Assembly: GCA_004553405.1 (NCBI GenBank)
Contig: SFLO01000150.1
Coordinates: forward strand, 1 to 5,376
Reading direction: 5' to 3'
From: Coriobacteriaceae bacterium
GTDB lineage: Bacteria > Actinomycetota > Coriobacteriia > Coriobacteriales > QAMH01
DNA: 5,376 nucleotides
This document shows positions 1-5,376 of the stretch, piece by piece (the first letter of the stretch is position 1; every line of letters begins with the position of its first letter). The translations under genes and the position numbers were made by a program. The notes beneath the pieces are model-generated. The model did no database searches, was not told the origin of the DNA, and saw nothing but the letters and a program-made list of their open reading frames with translations.

Positions 1-1219
1 GCTCGCCGGGCGCTGTCGCGGCGATCTCGGGGCAGAGCTCGTTGATGATCTGGGCGTAGTTGGAGTCGAGCGCGCTCTCGATCATCACCAGGGTGTGGGT
101 GTCGGACTGGCGCAGCAGGTATTCGGCCTCGTGGACCTTGTAGGCGGTGTTCACGGTGACGAGCACAGCGCCGATCTTGGTGGTGGCCCAGATGGCGACC
201 TTGTCGCCCGGCTTGACGCCCATGCTCACCAGCGCGCGGGCGAAGGTGTCCACGTCGTCGCGGAACTCCTCGTAGGTGCGGGTGTAGTCGAGGGTGGTGT
301 ACTTGAAGCAGTATTGGTCCGGGAAGGTCTCGACCATCTTGTCGAGCACGGCGGGGAAGGTCATGTCGATGAGCTCGTCCTTCTTCCAGACGTACTCGCC
401 AGTACCGTCGTGGTTGACGTAGAGGCCGCGGCGGGCGGGGCGCCTGCCCTTGCCCTTGAGCTGCTCCAGGTAGTTAACGTAGTGGGGGAAGATGACCTCC
501 TTGTCCTGGAGGTCCTCCATCCAGCTGGGATCCCACTCGAGCGAGATGTAGCCGTCGTAGTCGATGGAGTTAAGCGCCATGACAACGCGCTCGAGGGGGA
601 GCACACCTTCTCCCACCAGGTTGAAGGATCCGTCCTCGTCTGCGTCGCGCATGTGCACGTGCTTGACGTAGGCGCCCAGGGCCTTGATGGAGGCGTCAGG
701 GTCCTCGCCGGCGGTGCAGCAGGTGCCGTAGACGTCCCACAGAGCGCCCGTGTAGTCAGAGGGGTGGTTGTCAAGCGCCAGGGCAAGGCGGGCGGTGTCT
801 GCATAGATGCCGGAGGTCTCGATGAGGAGATTCACTCCGTTGTGCTCGGCCAGGGGCACCAAGGCGTCCAGGGCGCGGTTGACGGCGTCGTCGTCATCGG
901 TTTGCACGGTCACGCAGGCGCATGCGATACCGGCGGCTGCGGCCATCTCGATGAGCTCGGCTGCCTGGGCCACCGCCTGTTCTCCGGCGGCGATGTCGAT
1001 GGGGGAGTCCAGGGCGGGGACGGCCAGCTTGCGCTCCTTGAGGGCGCGGGCCGTGGCCTGCACGTTGTAGCGGTCGAAGGGGGCGCCCTTGCCGCTCAGG
1101 CTGGGCTGGTGGGCGATATCGTGGATCTCGATGCCGGCAAAGTCCTGCTCGACGGCGGTTTCGACCAGCTCGGCCCAGGAGCAGGCGGTCCAGCCTCGGG
1201 TGGAGAACGAACACTTCAT
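1..1219 (-). CDS. Fusion protein: sugar-phosphate isomerase/epimerase-like TIM barrel plus AMP-binding (acyl-CoA synthetase-like) domain, C-terminus off the window
   Basis: 406 residues are visible; the 3' end lies beyond base 1. Residues 1-255 resemble the xylose-isomerase-like TIM barrel family (AP endonuclease family 2). The likely metal ligands are present: E134 in LLIETSG, D162 in ALWD, H187/H189 in VKHVHMRD, and E228 in YISLEWD. A linker (about 256-280) leads into the start of an ANL-superfamily adenylating domain, recognisable from TYEEFRDDV, MGVKPGDKVAIW and KIGAVLVTVN (residues 315-357). That family activates carboxylates as acyl-AMP, usually on the way to acyl-CoA; the P-loop and later motifs would lie outside the window. 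The ATG at 1219 is preceded by GAGGAG (1228-1233) and overlaps the stop of the upstream gene by one base (TAATG), which fixes the start and implies translational coupling. Oddities are a 12-13 residue gap after W344 and Gly at the usual DxxH histidine (165). The substrate is unknown. I recall similar fusions in Clostridia, unverified. Confidence 0.85.
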   Translation of the reverse strand, partial: MKCSFSTRGWTACSWAELVETAVEQDFAGIEIHDIAHQPSLSGKGAPFDRYNVQATARALKERKLAVPALDSPIDIAAGEQAVAQAAELIEMAAAAGIACACVTVQTDDDDAVNRALDALVPLAEHNGVNLLIETSGIYADTARLALALDNHPSDYTGALWDVYGTCCTAGEDPDASIKALGAYVKHVHMRDADEDGSFNLVGEGVLPLERVVMALNSIDYDGYISLEWDPSWMEDLQDKEVIFPHYVNYLEQLKGKGRRPARRGLYVNHDGTGEYVWKKDELIDMTFPAVLDKMVETFPDQYCFKYTTLDYTRTYEEFRDDVDTFARALVSMGVKPGDKVAIWATTKIGAVLVTVNTAYKVHEAEYLLRQSDTHTLVMIESALDSNYAQIINELCPEIAATAPGE

Positions 1220-2628
1220 TAGATCTGCTCCTCGTAGACGATCTTGTTAACGGTGTTGATGAAAGCGTGGATCGAAGAGCCCACGATGTCGGTCGAGACG
1301 CCGCGGCCGGAATAGACCTTGCCGTTACTGATGAGCTTGATGAGCGCCTCACCCACGGCCTCCTGGCCTTCGGTGAGCGAGCGCAGCTTGAAGTCGTCGA
1401 GCTCGTAGTGGGTGCCGACGATCTCTTCGATGGCCATGAAGGCGGCGTCGATGGGGCCGTCGCCGGCGCACACGGCGCTCAGCTCCACGCCGTCTTTGGT
1501 GAGGACGATGTGGGCAGTGGCCTTGATCTTGTTGCCGGAGTTGATCGTGTAGCTTTCGACCAGGTAGGTGGGGGGCACCTGCATGGCCACGGCGGCGATG
1601 ATGGTGTCGAGCTCGACGCTGTTGATGGACTTCTTCTTGCTGGCGATGTCCTTGAAGGCCTTGTAGACGCCGGCGATGTCTTCCTCAGAGAGCTCGTAGC
1701 CCAGCTTGAGGGCCTGGGCAGCGATGGTGTCTTGGCTGTCCAGGGCGCTGAGGCTGACGGACTCGTCGAGTTCGGAGAGGGGAGTCGAGCCAAAGCGCGC
1801 GGACTCCTTCTCGATGATCTGGGCGATGCGGCCGGCTGCGCGGTTGATCTCTGTGGTGCGCACACCGCAGCTCACCTGGCAGGCGTCTTGCCTGGTGGCC
1901 AAGATCTTGCAGACGTTGTCGAGCGAGACAGCGTTGAGGGGGTAGGTGCAGCCCTTGAAGAGCTGGGCTCCGGCGGCGACGGCAGCGACGGCGCAGGCGT
2001 CTGCCATGTAGAGCTCGTTGGAGCAGGAGATGCCCAGGGTGATGCCCTCGAGCTGGGGGAGGTCGGCCCTCACCGCGGCGACGAACTGGGCGAACTCCTC
2101 GGGCAGCATCTTGCCGGCGGCGTCTGCCAAGGTGACGGTAGTGGCGCCGGCCTCGATGGCTGCGGCGATGACGCTGCGCAGGTAGACCCCGTCTGCGCGC
2201 GTGCAGTCAGCTGCGACGAACTCGACGTCGTCGCAGCAGGTGCGGCACTCGGCGATCACGCGCTTGACGTCTTCGAGCATGCCGTCAGCCTTGCGGTGGT
2301 GGATGTACTCCATGTTGGCGGGGGAGACGGCCACCTCCAGCTGGAGCCTGGGGTGAGCAGCCTCGCTCAGAGCGCTCCAAGCGAGCTCGGCCGAGCCCTC
2401 CTCCAGGCCCACCGGCACGGTGAGCGTGCAGTTCTTGACAAGGCTGGCAAGAGACTTGATGCGAAGGCTGTCCGCCTTGGGGCTCTCGATGCCCTCAACC
2501 TCGATGGCGCTCACGCCGAGCTTGTCGAGCTGCTTGGCGAGCTCGAGCTTGTCCTTGAAGGACAGGTTGAGGCCCTTAGCACCTTGGGCTTGCTTCATGG
2601 TGATGTCGCATACGAAGATGTCTCTCAT
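1219..2628 (-). CDS. LeuA-like (2-isopropylmalate synthase/HMGL family) protein with altered catalytic site and intact LeuA-type regulatory domain
   Basis: 469 residues. Residues 1-280 align by eye with the HMGL-like TIM barrel of 2-isopropylmalate/homocitrate synthases, for example GATTVTLADAAGKMLPEEF (161-179). Residues about 310-342 match the linker subdomain. Residues about 345-469 match the LeuA allosteric dimer domain, with GDGPIDAAF (389-397), TEGQEAVGE and SGRGVSTDI (440-448). LeuA enzymes condense acetyl-CoA with a 2-oxoacid on a divalent metal. Here the family motif DTTLRDGEQ reads DITMKQAQG (8-16), and HxHND reads SCSNE (201-205). The Asp and both His metal ligands are therefore gone, and the catalytic Arg is Lys. 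Ordinary LeuA activity is unlikely; another lyase, a binding role or a regulatory role is possible. I withhold the symbol leuA. The start at 2628 was chosen because GGAG (2634-2637) sits 5 nt upstream. It is coupled to the downstream acyl-CoA synthetase-like fusion. Confidence 0.88.
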   Translation of the reverse strand: MRDIFVCDITMKQAQGAKGLNLSFKDKLELAKQLDKLGVSAIEVEGIESPKADSLRIKSLASLVKNCTLTVPVGLEEGSAELAWSALSEAAHPRLQLEVAVSPANMEYIHHRKADGMLEDVKRVIAECRTCCDDVEFVAADCTRADGVYLRSVIAAAIEAGATTVTLADAAGKMLPEEFAQFVAAVRADLPQLEGITLGISCSNELYMADACAVAAVAAGAQLFKGCTYPLNAVSLDNVCKILATRQDACQVSCGVRTTEINRAAGRIAQIIEKESARFGSTPLSELDESVSLSALDSQDTIAAQALKLGYELSEEDIAGVYKAFKDIASKKKSINSVELDTIIAAVAMQVPPTYLVESYTINSGNKIKATAHIVLTKDGVELSAVCAGDGPIDAAFMAIEEIVGTHYELDDFKLRSLTEGQEAVGEALIKLISNGKVYSGRGVSTDIVGSSIHAFINTVNKIVYEEQI

Positions 2629-2633
2629 ACGGT

Positions 2634-2637
2634 CTCC
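2634..2637 (-). promoter_or_regulatory. Shine-Dalgarno of the LeuA-like gene
   Basis: GGAG lies 5 nt before the ATG at 2628. It decides this start over an in-frame GTG at 2667, which would add 13 residues with no similarity to the family and would lie inside the leader hairpin. Confidence 0.7.
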
Positions 2638-2649
2638 AGTCTTGGCTGT

Positions 2650-2667
2650 GTGCGGCGATACCCGCAC
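2650..2667 (-). promoter_or_regulatory. Small leader hairpin upstream of the LeuA-like gene
   Basis: GTGCGG (2650-2655) and CCGCAC (2662-2667) can form a 6-bp all-Watson-Crick stem with a 6-nt loop. It lies 12 nt upstream of the Shine-Dalgarno of the LeuA-like gene. It also overlaps one arm of the larger inverted repeat 2658-2744. A regulatory role is inferred only. Confidence 0.35.
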
Positions 2668-2744
2668 GGTGCGTGTGGCGTAATTTTTAGATTGTATTGC
2701 TTACACCGCGCTGCGATTTACCCAGCCTGCCTGCGTGCGGGTAT
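2658..2744. repeat. 11-bp inverted repeat flanking the putative promoter of the LeuA-like gene
   Basis: ATACCCGCACG (2658-2668) and CGTGCGGGTAT (2734-2744) are perfect reverse complements, 65 bp apart. They bracket the putative -10 box at 2691-2696. This could be a pair of operator half-sites for a looping or dimeric regulator, or a stem in RNA that reads through from the ABC operon. The match is seen directly; the function is inferred. Confidence 0.5.
2691..2696 (-). promoter_or_regulatory. Putative -10 box for the LeuA-like/fusion operon
   Basis: The minus strand reads TACAAT, one mismatch from TATAAT, in a locally AT-rich stretch (2681-2700) that stands out from the GC-rich surroundings. 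Start of transcription would be near 2684, giving a leader of about 55 nt. No good -35 hexamer is seen at 16-18 nt, so the promoter may need an activator, or may not be real. Confidence 0.4.
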
Positions 2745-2767
2745 AGTCGGCAAAAGAACCTCTGGAG

Positions 2768-2784
2768 ACCGGGGGCACCCCGGT
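2768..2784 (-). terminator. Weak terminator-like hairpin after the ABC permease gene
   Basis: ACCGGGG (2768-2774) and CCCCGGT (2778-2784) form a 7-bp GC-rich stem with a 3-nt loop, 23 nt past the permease stop. On the minus strand the only T-rich stretch (TTCTTTT) begins about a dozen bases further on, so it is not a classical intrinsic terminator. It may be inefficient and let some transcription pass into the LeuA-like operon. Confidence 0.4.
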
Positions 2785-2807
2785 GATTTGGAGTAGGGCT
2801 TGGGCGC

Positions 2808-3525
2808 CTAGACGTTGAGGTCGCGGCGACAGAAGACCGCGATCCCGGCGGCGATCAGCGCTATGCCCGCAAGCCCCAGGCACGCGGCGCCCACAACGGC
2901 GTCCGAGCTTCCCGCGGCCAGCTCGAAGGGCTTGTAGTACATGACGGGGTTGAGCGTCGCCAGCGCGTCGAGACCCTCTCCCGCCTGGGTCATCACCTGC
3001 AATAACAGCAGCGCCAGGCATGCGCCGCCGCCGCCCTACAGCGCCAGGCCAGCCGAGCTTCTCTGCATCGAGCTCGCCCGGGAAGAGCGCCTCGGCGCTC
3101 GCCACCTGTATGGCGAAGATCAGCACCAGCTCGAAGACCAGCACCGCGACCATGCAGGCCGCAAAGCTGCCGGCGATGCGCAGGCGGCTTGCGGGGGTGG
3201 CCAGCAGGCAGGCCATGCTGCCGCGGTCGATGGGACGCACCAACATGCGGTTGACCATCATCATGATGAGCAGCAACGGCACCCAGGTGAACAAGAAGCC
3301 GTAGAGGTAGTTGAGCATGAAGTCTGTCATGTTGGTGGACATGTTCGCCATGCCAAACGCAGCGAACAGATCGGGCATGGCGGCCATCACCGCGTCGAGG
3401 TTGTCCGCCACCTCTGGGTCGAACATGTAGGCGATGCTCACGATGTAGAGGGCCAAGACTGCCGTGATCACCAGCAGCGCAGACAAGCTCCCTCGCAGCT
3501 CCCTTGCAAACAGCGCGAAGCTCAT
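2808..3525 (-). pseudogene. ABC-2 type transporter permease, frameshifted and lacking about one membrane helix
   Basis: The ATG at 3525 overlaps the ATPase stop (ATGA) and has a strong AAGGAGG (3532-3538). Residues 1-163 are read in one frame. They include hydrophobic segments at about 13-34, 75-94 and 117-142 and resemble ABC-2 permeases partnered with CcmA-type ATPases. The matching C-terminus, 75 residues, is in another frame from 3035 to 2808. It begins GGGGACLALLLLQVMTQ, carries a last helix (LAGIALIAAGIAVF) and ends RRDLNV. In that frame a TAG stands at 3036-3038. Removing one base, such as the A in GTAGGG, would join the parts into about 238 residues. Family members are usually about 260-270 residues with six helices, so a segment around helix 4 appears lost too. 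A true mutation or an assembly error are both possible. Without correction, the first frame runs on to about 2701 with an unrelated, arginine-rich tail. Confidence 0.8.
3009..3049. repeat. Direct repeat of 11 bp at the permease lesion
   Basis: CAGCGCCAGGC occurs at 3009-3019 and 3039-3049, 30 bp apart start to start, with four tandem GCC units between them (3024-3035). The permease frame changes inside this interval. Short direct repeats and GC-rich triplet runs favour slippage, deletion and mis-assembly. Confidence 0.6.
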
Positions 3526-4451
3526 CGCGCACCTCCTTCTCCGTAGAATCCCATGAACATCTCCTCGAGGCTTTGCTCGCGCGTGCTCAGCGCTTCTATC
3601 TCGTAGCCTGAGAGGAGCTTGACGAGGACGTCGACCTTGCCGTCAGCCGCAAGCTCAAGCTCGCAGGCTCCCGTGCGCTGTGCCGCGCAGGCGTCGCCGT
3701 GTTGCTCGAGGAAGCGCGCGCACTCGTCTTCGCGGGCAAAGCGCACGTTGAAGGCGTGGCGGCGCGAGCCCTTGACTTCGGTCATGTCCTGCACGCTGCA
3801 CAGGCGCCCCTGGCGGATGAAGGCCACGCGGCTACAGCAGCGCTCGACCTCCTCGAAGATGTGCGACGAGAGCAAGACCGTTGCGCCGCGCTGCTGCTCT
3901 TCTCTCACAAGCTCGATGAAGCGCGCCTGCATGAGGGGGTCGAGGCCGCTGGTGGGCTCGTCGAGCAGCAGCAGGCGGGGGCTTCCCATGAAGGCGCATA
4001 CCAGGCCCACCTTCTGCTTGTTGCCCTTCGACATCTTGCGCACCTTCATCCTCGGGTCGAGCTCGAAGCGCTCGATGAGCTCGTCGCGGCGCTTGGTGCT
4101 GCCCTGCCCGCGCATGCTGGCGATGAGCTTGAGGTAGTCACCCGCCCGCATGTCGTCGTAGATGGCGATCTCTCCGGGGAGGTAGCCCAGCTGCCCCTGT
4201 ATGGCGGCGCGCTGGGCAAAGCAGTCCATCCCGAAGATCCGGGCACTGCCTGCCTGCGGGCGGATGAAGCCCATGAGGTGGCGCATGGTCACCGTCTTGC
4301 CGGCTCCGTTGCTCCCCAAGAAGCCGAAGACCTCGCCTTCTGCCACGTCGAAGCTGAGGTCGAAGATTCCCCTGCCCGCACCGTAGTCCTTCGTGAGCCC
4401 GCTCACCTCTATGAGAGCGGCTGTGGGGCGGCTTGCTGTCATCGACGCCAT
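3522..4451 (-). CDS. ABC-2 type exporter ATP-binding protein
   Basis: 309 residues, the usual length for CcmA/COG1131-type ATPases that power ABC-2 permeases. Walker A is GSNGAGKT (46-53), the signature is MSKGNKQ (140-146), Walker B is LLLLDEP (160-166), followed by the D-loop SGLD, and the switch histidine is H197 in LLSSHIFEEVE. A C-terminal accessory region (about 220-309) ends in SLEEMFMGFYG, typical of this subfamily. A small oddity is Val54 directly after the Walker A Thr, where Thr is common. The ATG at 4451 is supported by GGAGG (4456-4460), 4 nt upstream; the in-frame ATG at 4442 is less well spaced. It follows tetR by 15 nt and overlaps the permease start by 4 nt, so it should form a half-transporter with that permease. 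Substrate unknown; drugs, peptides or bacteriocins are common for the family. With the permease damaged, it may have no partner. Confidence 0.95.
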   Translation of the reverse strand: MASMTASRPTAALIEVSGLTKDYGAGRGIFDLSFDVAEGEVFGFLGSNGAGKTVTMRHLMGFIRPQAGSARIFGMDCFAQRAAIQGQLGYLPGEIAIYDDMRAGDYLKLIASMRGQGSTKRRDELIERFELDPRMKVRKMSKGNKQKVGLVCAFMGSPRLLLLDEPTSGLDPLMQARFIELVREEQQRGATVLLSSHIFEEVERCCSRVAFIRQGRLCSVQDMTEVKGSRRHAFNVRFAREDECARFLEQHGDACAAQRTGACELELAADGKVDVLVKLLSGYEIEALSTREQSLEEMFMGFYGEGGAR

Positions 4452-4466
4452 GTGTCCTCCTGTCTC

Positions 4467-5153
4467 TTACTCAATGCCCGCCTGCGTGCCAAGCGGCTCG
4501 GTCAGGAACTCGGGCTTGTAGGCCCAGCTGCGCAGGATGTTCAGCCAGAGCGTGAACTCGTCCATGAGCTCGTCGAGCCTCACGGGCTCTTGGCTTGCCT
4601 GGCGCTGGTGCATCCAACCGTCTGCTGTCCATATGAGCATGTTCAACACGTGCATGGGGTCGACCTCATCGCGAAAGCGACTCCAGTCGACGTTGGTGAA
4701 GAAGCGCTCGAACATGATCTCGATCTGCTCTTGGTTCCAGCGGTTCATCGTGTCTTTGATGTCGCGGTGGTCCGGGTAGAAGGCGCGGATGGAAAACGAC
4801 AGCGCCCAGGGAAAACGCTCGAGCAGGCTGCCCTTGCTTCTTGCGGTGTAGAGCAGCAGCTCGAAGAAGTCGTCGATCTGCCAGAAGGCGTCGTCGACCA
4901 CCATGTCGACCACTTTCTCGTAGAGGTACTCCATGGTGTGAAGGTAGAGCTGGCGCTTGTTCTTGCAGTAGAAGAAGAGCAGGCCCTTCGAGATGCCGGC
5001 TTTGCGGGCTATCTCGTCTGTCGAGGCTTCCTTGTAGCTGCCCTTGCCAAAGATCTCGATGGCTGCGGTGGCGATGGCGCTTTGGCGTTCAGGGGAAAGC
5101 TTGTCAAAGCCGTCTTCGTCGAGGGGCAGGGTGCCTCGCTTCTCGCGTTGCAT
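4467..5153 (-). CDS. TetR-family transcriptional regulator
   Basis: 228 residues. The N-terminal helix-turn-helix covers about residues 22-70: SAIATAAIEIFGKGSY, then STDEIARKAGISKGLLFFYCKNKRQLY, the classic TetR recognition region with FYCKNK in place of the usual YxYFKNK. The remainder is a helical, aromatic-rich ligand and dimerisation domain that I cannot link to a specific inducer. The ATG at 5153 was chosen because GGAGG (5158-5162) lies 4 nt upstream and because family similarity begins soon after. The frame is open further upstream to an ATG at 5354, but those residues are low-complexity and non-homologous. As first gene of the tetR-ATPase-permease unit, and with a palindrome 41 nt before its start, it probably represses its own operon and is released by a compound exported by the transporter. 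Confidence 0.93.
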   Translation of the reverse strand: MQREKRGTLPLDEDGFDKLSPERQSAIATAAIEIFGKGSYKEASTDEIARKAGISKGLLFFYCKNKRQLYLHTMEYLYEKVVDMVVDDAFWQIDDFFELLLYTARSKGSLLERFPWALSFSIRAFYPDHRDIKDTMNRWNQEQIEIMFERFFTNVDWSRFRDEVDPMHVLNMLIWTADGWMHQRQASQEPVRLDELMDEFTLWLNILRSWAYKPEFLTEPLGTQAGIE

Positions 5154-5194
5154 GGGTCCTCCCGTGGTCTGCTCGGCAGATGTGCCGGCAGGAA

Positions 5195-5210
5195 TTGACC
5201 GCCTGGTCAA
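5195..5210. promoter_or_regulatory. Palindromic operator, probably bound by the TetR-family protein
   Basis: TTGACCGCCTGGTCAA is a perfect 6-4-6 inverted repeat in the 5' region of tetR. The TTGAC-N6-GTCAA pattern resembles operators of several TetR-family repressors. It is flanked on both sides by GCCGGCAG (5184-5191 and 5212-5219). A possible minus-strand promoter, TTCTTA (5246-5251), 16-nt spacer and TAGACT (5224-5229), would place the palindrome just downstream of the transcription start. That promoter is weak and uncertain. Confidence 0.7.
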
Positions 5211-5376
5211 CGCCGGCAGCTCAAGTCTAGGTGTTTGACTCGGAATAAGAAGGCCCTGAGCCGGGATTGTTGGACGTGGCTGCGCGCCGCTTTGCTCTCC
5301 GAGCTTTGGCATGCCTGCCTGCGGCCCTTTAGGGGATAATGCCCCCAGCAACACAGCGAAAAGCAGGACGGGGGAG
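5211..5376. other. Non-coding stretch upstream of the tetR operon
   Basis: I see no convincing gene here. It holds a second GCCGGCAG copy (5212-5219), the weak minus-strand promoter candidate described with the operator, and a plus-strand GATAAT (5335-5340) that could be the -10 of a divergent gene outside the window, though no -35 at proper spacing is visible. Confidence 0.4.

Noticed and set aside
1219..2628. Annotating this gene as leuA, functional 2-isopropylmalate synthase
   Set aside because: The Asp and His metal ligands and the catalytic Arg are substituted, and no leucine-pathway neighbour is present.
2629..2667. GTG start at 2667 extending the LeuA-like protein by 13 residues
   Set aside because: No good ribosome binding site at that position and no family similarity in the extension, while the ATG at 2628 has GGAG at 5 nt.
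2629..2807. T-box, leucine attenuator or other known riboswitch in the LeuA-like leader
   Set aside because: No leader peptide with leucine runs, no T-box consensus and no aptamer I recognise; only short hairpins are visible.
2701..3035. Continuation of the first permease frame as a real 274-residue C-terminus
   Set aside because: After about 3040 this frame is arginine-rich and hydrophilic, while the alternative frame gives proper hydrophobic segments and a family-like ending.
95..5198. Very long open frames on the plus strand (95-1222, 1267-2796, 3699-5198)
   Set aside because: They lie exactly antisense to convincing minus-strand genes, have translations rich in V, G, A, L, H and D with no recognisable domain, and are expected from codon bias in GC-rich DNA.
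2725..5323. Three copies of GCCTGCCTGCG-like sequence (near 2726, 4251 and 5313)
   Set aside because: One copy lies inside the ATPase coding sequence, the flanks differ, and the motif is simple GC-rich sequence. I see no sign of a repeat family.
5154..5354. 67-residue N-terminal extension of the TetR protein from an ATG at 5354
   Set aside because: The translation is low-complexity and unlike TetR proteins, and it crosses the palindromic operator. The ATG at 5153 has a well-placed GGAGG.
1..5376. tRNA, rRNA, CRISPR array or insertion sequence
   Set aside because: No cloverleaf, regularly spaced repeats, transposase-like translation or terminal inverted repeats were seen on either strand.

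Overview
The window is visibly GC-rich and every convincing gene lies on the minus strand, so transcription runs from high to low coordinates. The protein sequences resemble those of anaerobic gut bacteria. GC-rich Actinobacteria of the class Coriobacteriia are my best guess for the host; this is an inference from composition and protein style, not from a marker gene.

Right half (about 5210 down to 2808): a three-gene unit encoding a TetR-family repressor, an ABC-2 type ATPase and its membrane permease. A perfect 6-4-6 palindrome lies upstream of the repressor gene and is the obvious candidate operator. The genes are tightly packed: 15 nt between tetR and the ATPase, and a 4-nt ATGA overlap between ATPase and permease. 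This layout is typical of self-regulated export systems. The permease is broken as it stands: its reading frame shifts near 3036 and about one membrane helix is missing at the same place.

Middle (2629-2807): a regulatory gap with a weak terminator-like hairpin, an 11-bp inverted repeat around a putative -10 box, and a small hairpin next to the next gene's ribosome binding site.

Left half (2628 down to the window edge): two translationally coupled genes overlapping by one base (TAATG). The first encodes a 469-residue homolog of 2-isopropylmalate synthase. It keeps the fold and the C-terminal regulatory domain, but the metal-binding and catalytic residues of LeuA are replaced. The second encodes an unusual fusion of a sugar-phosphate isomerase/epimerase-like TIM barrel with an AMP-binding (acyl-CoA synthetase-like) domain; it runs off the left edge. 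As read, it lacks 12-13 residues of the AMP-binding core. The coupling suggests the two proteins share an unknown carboxylate/acyl-CoA pathway. This pair is the most interesting content of the window.
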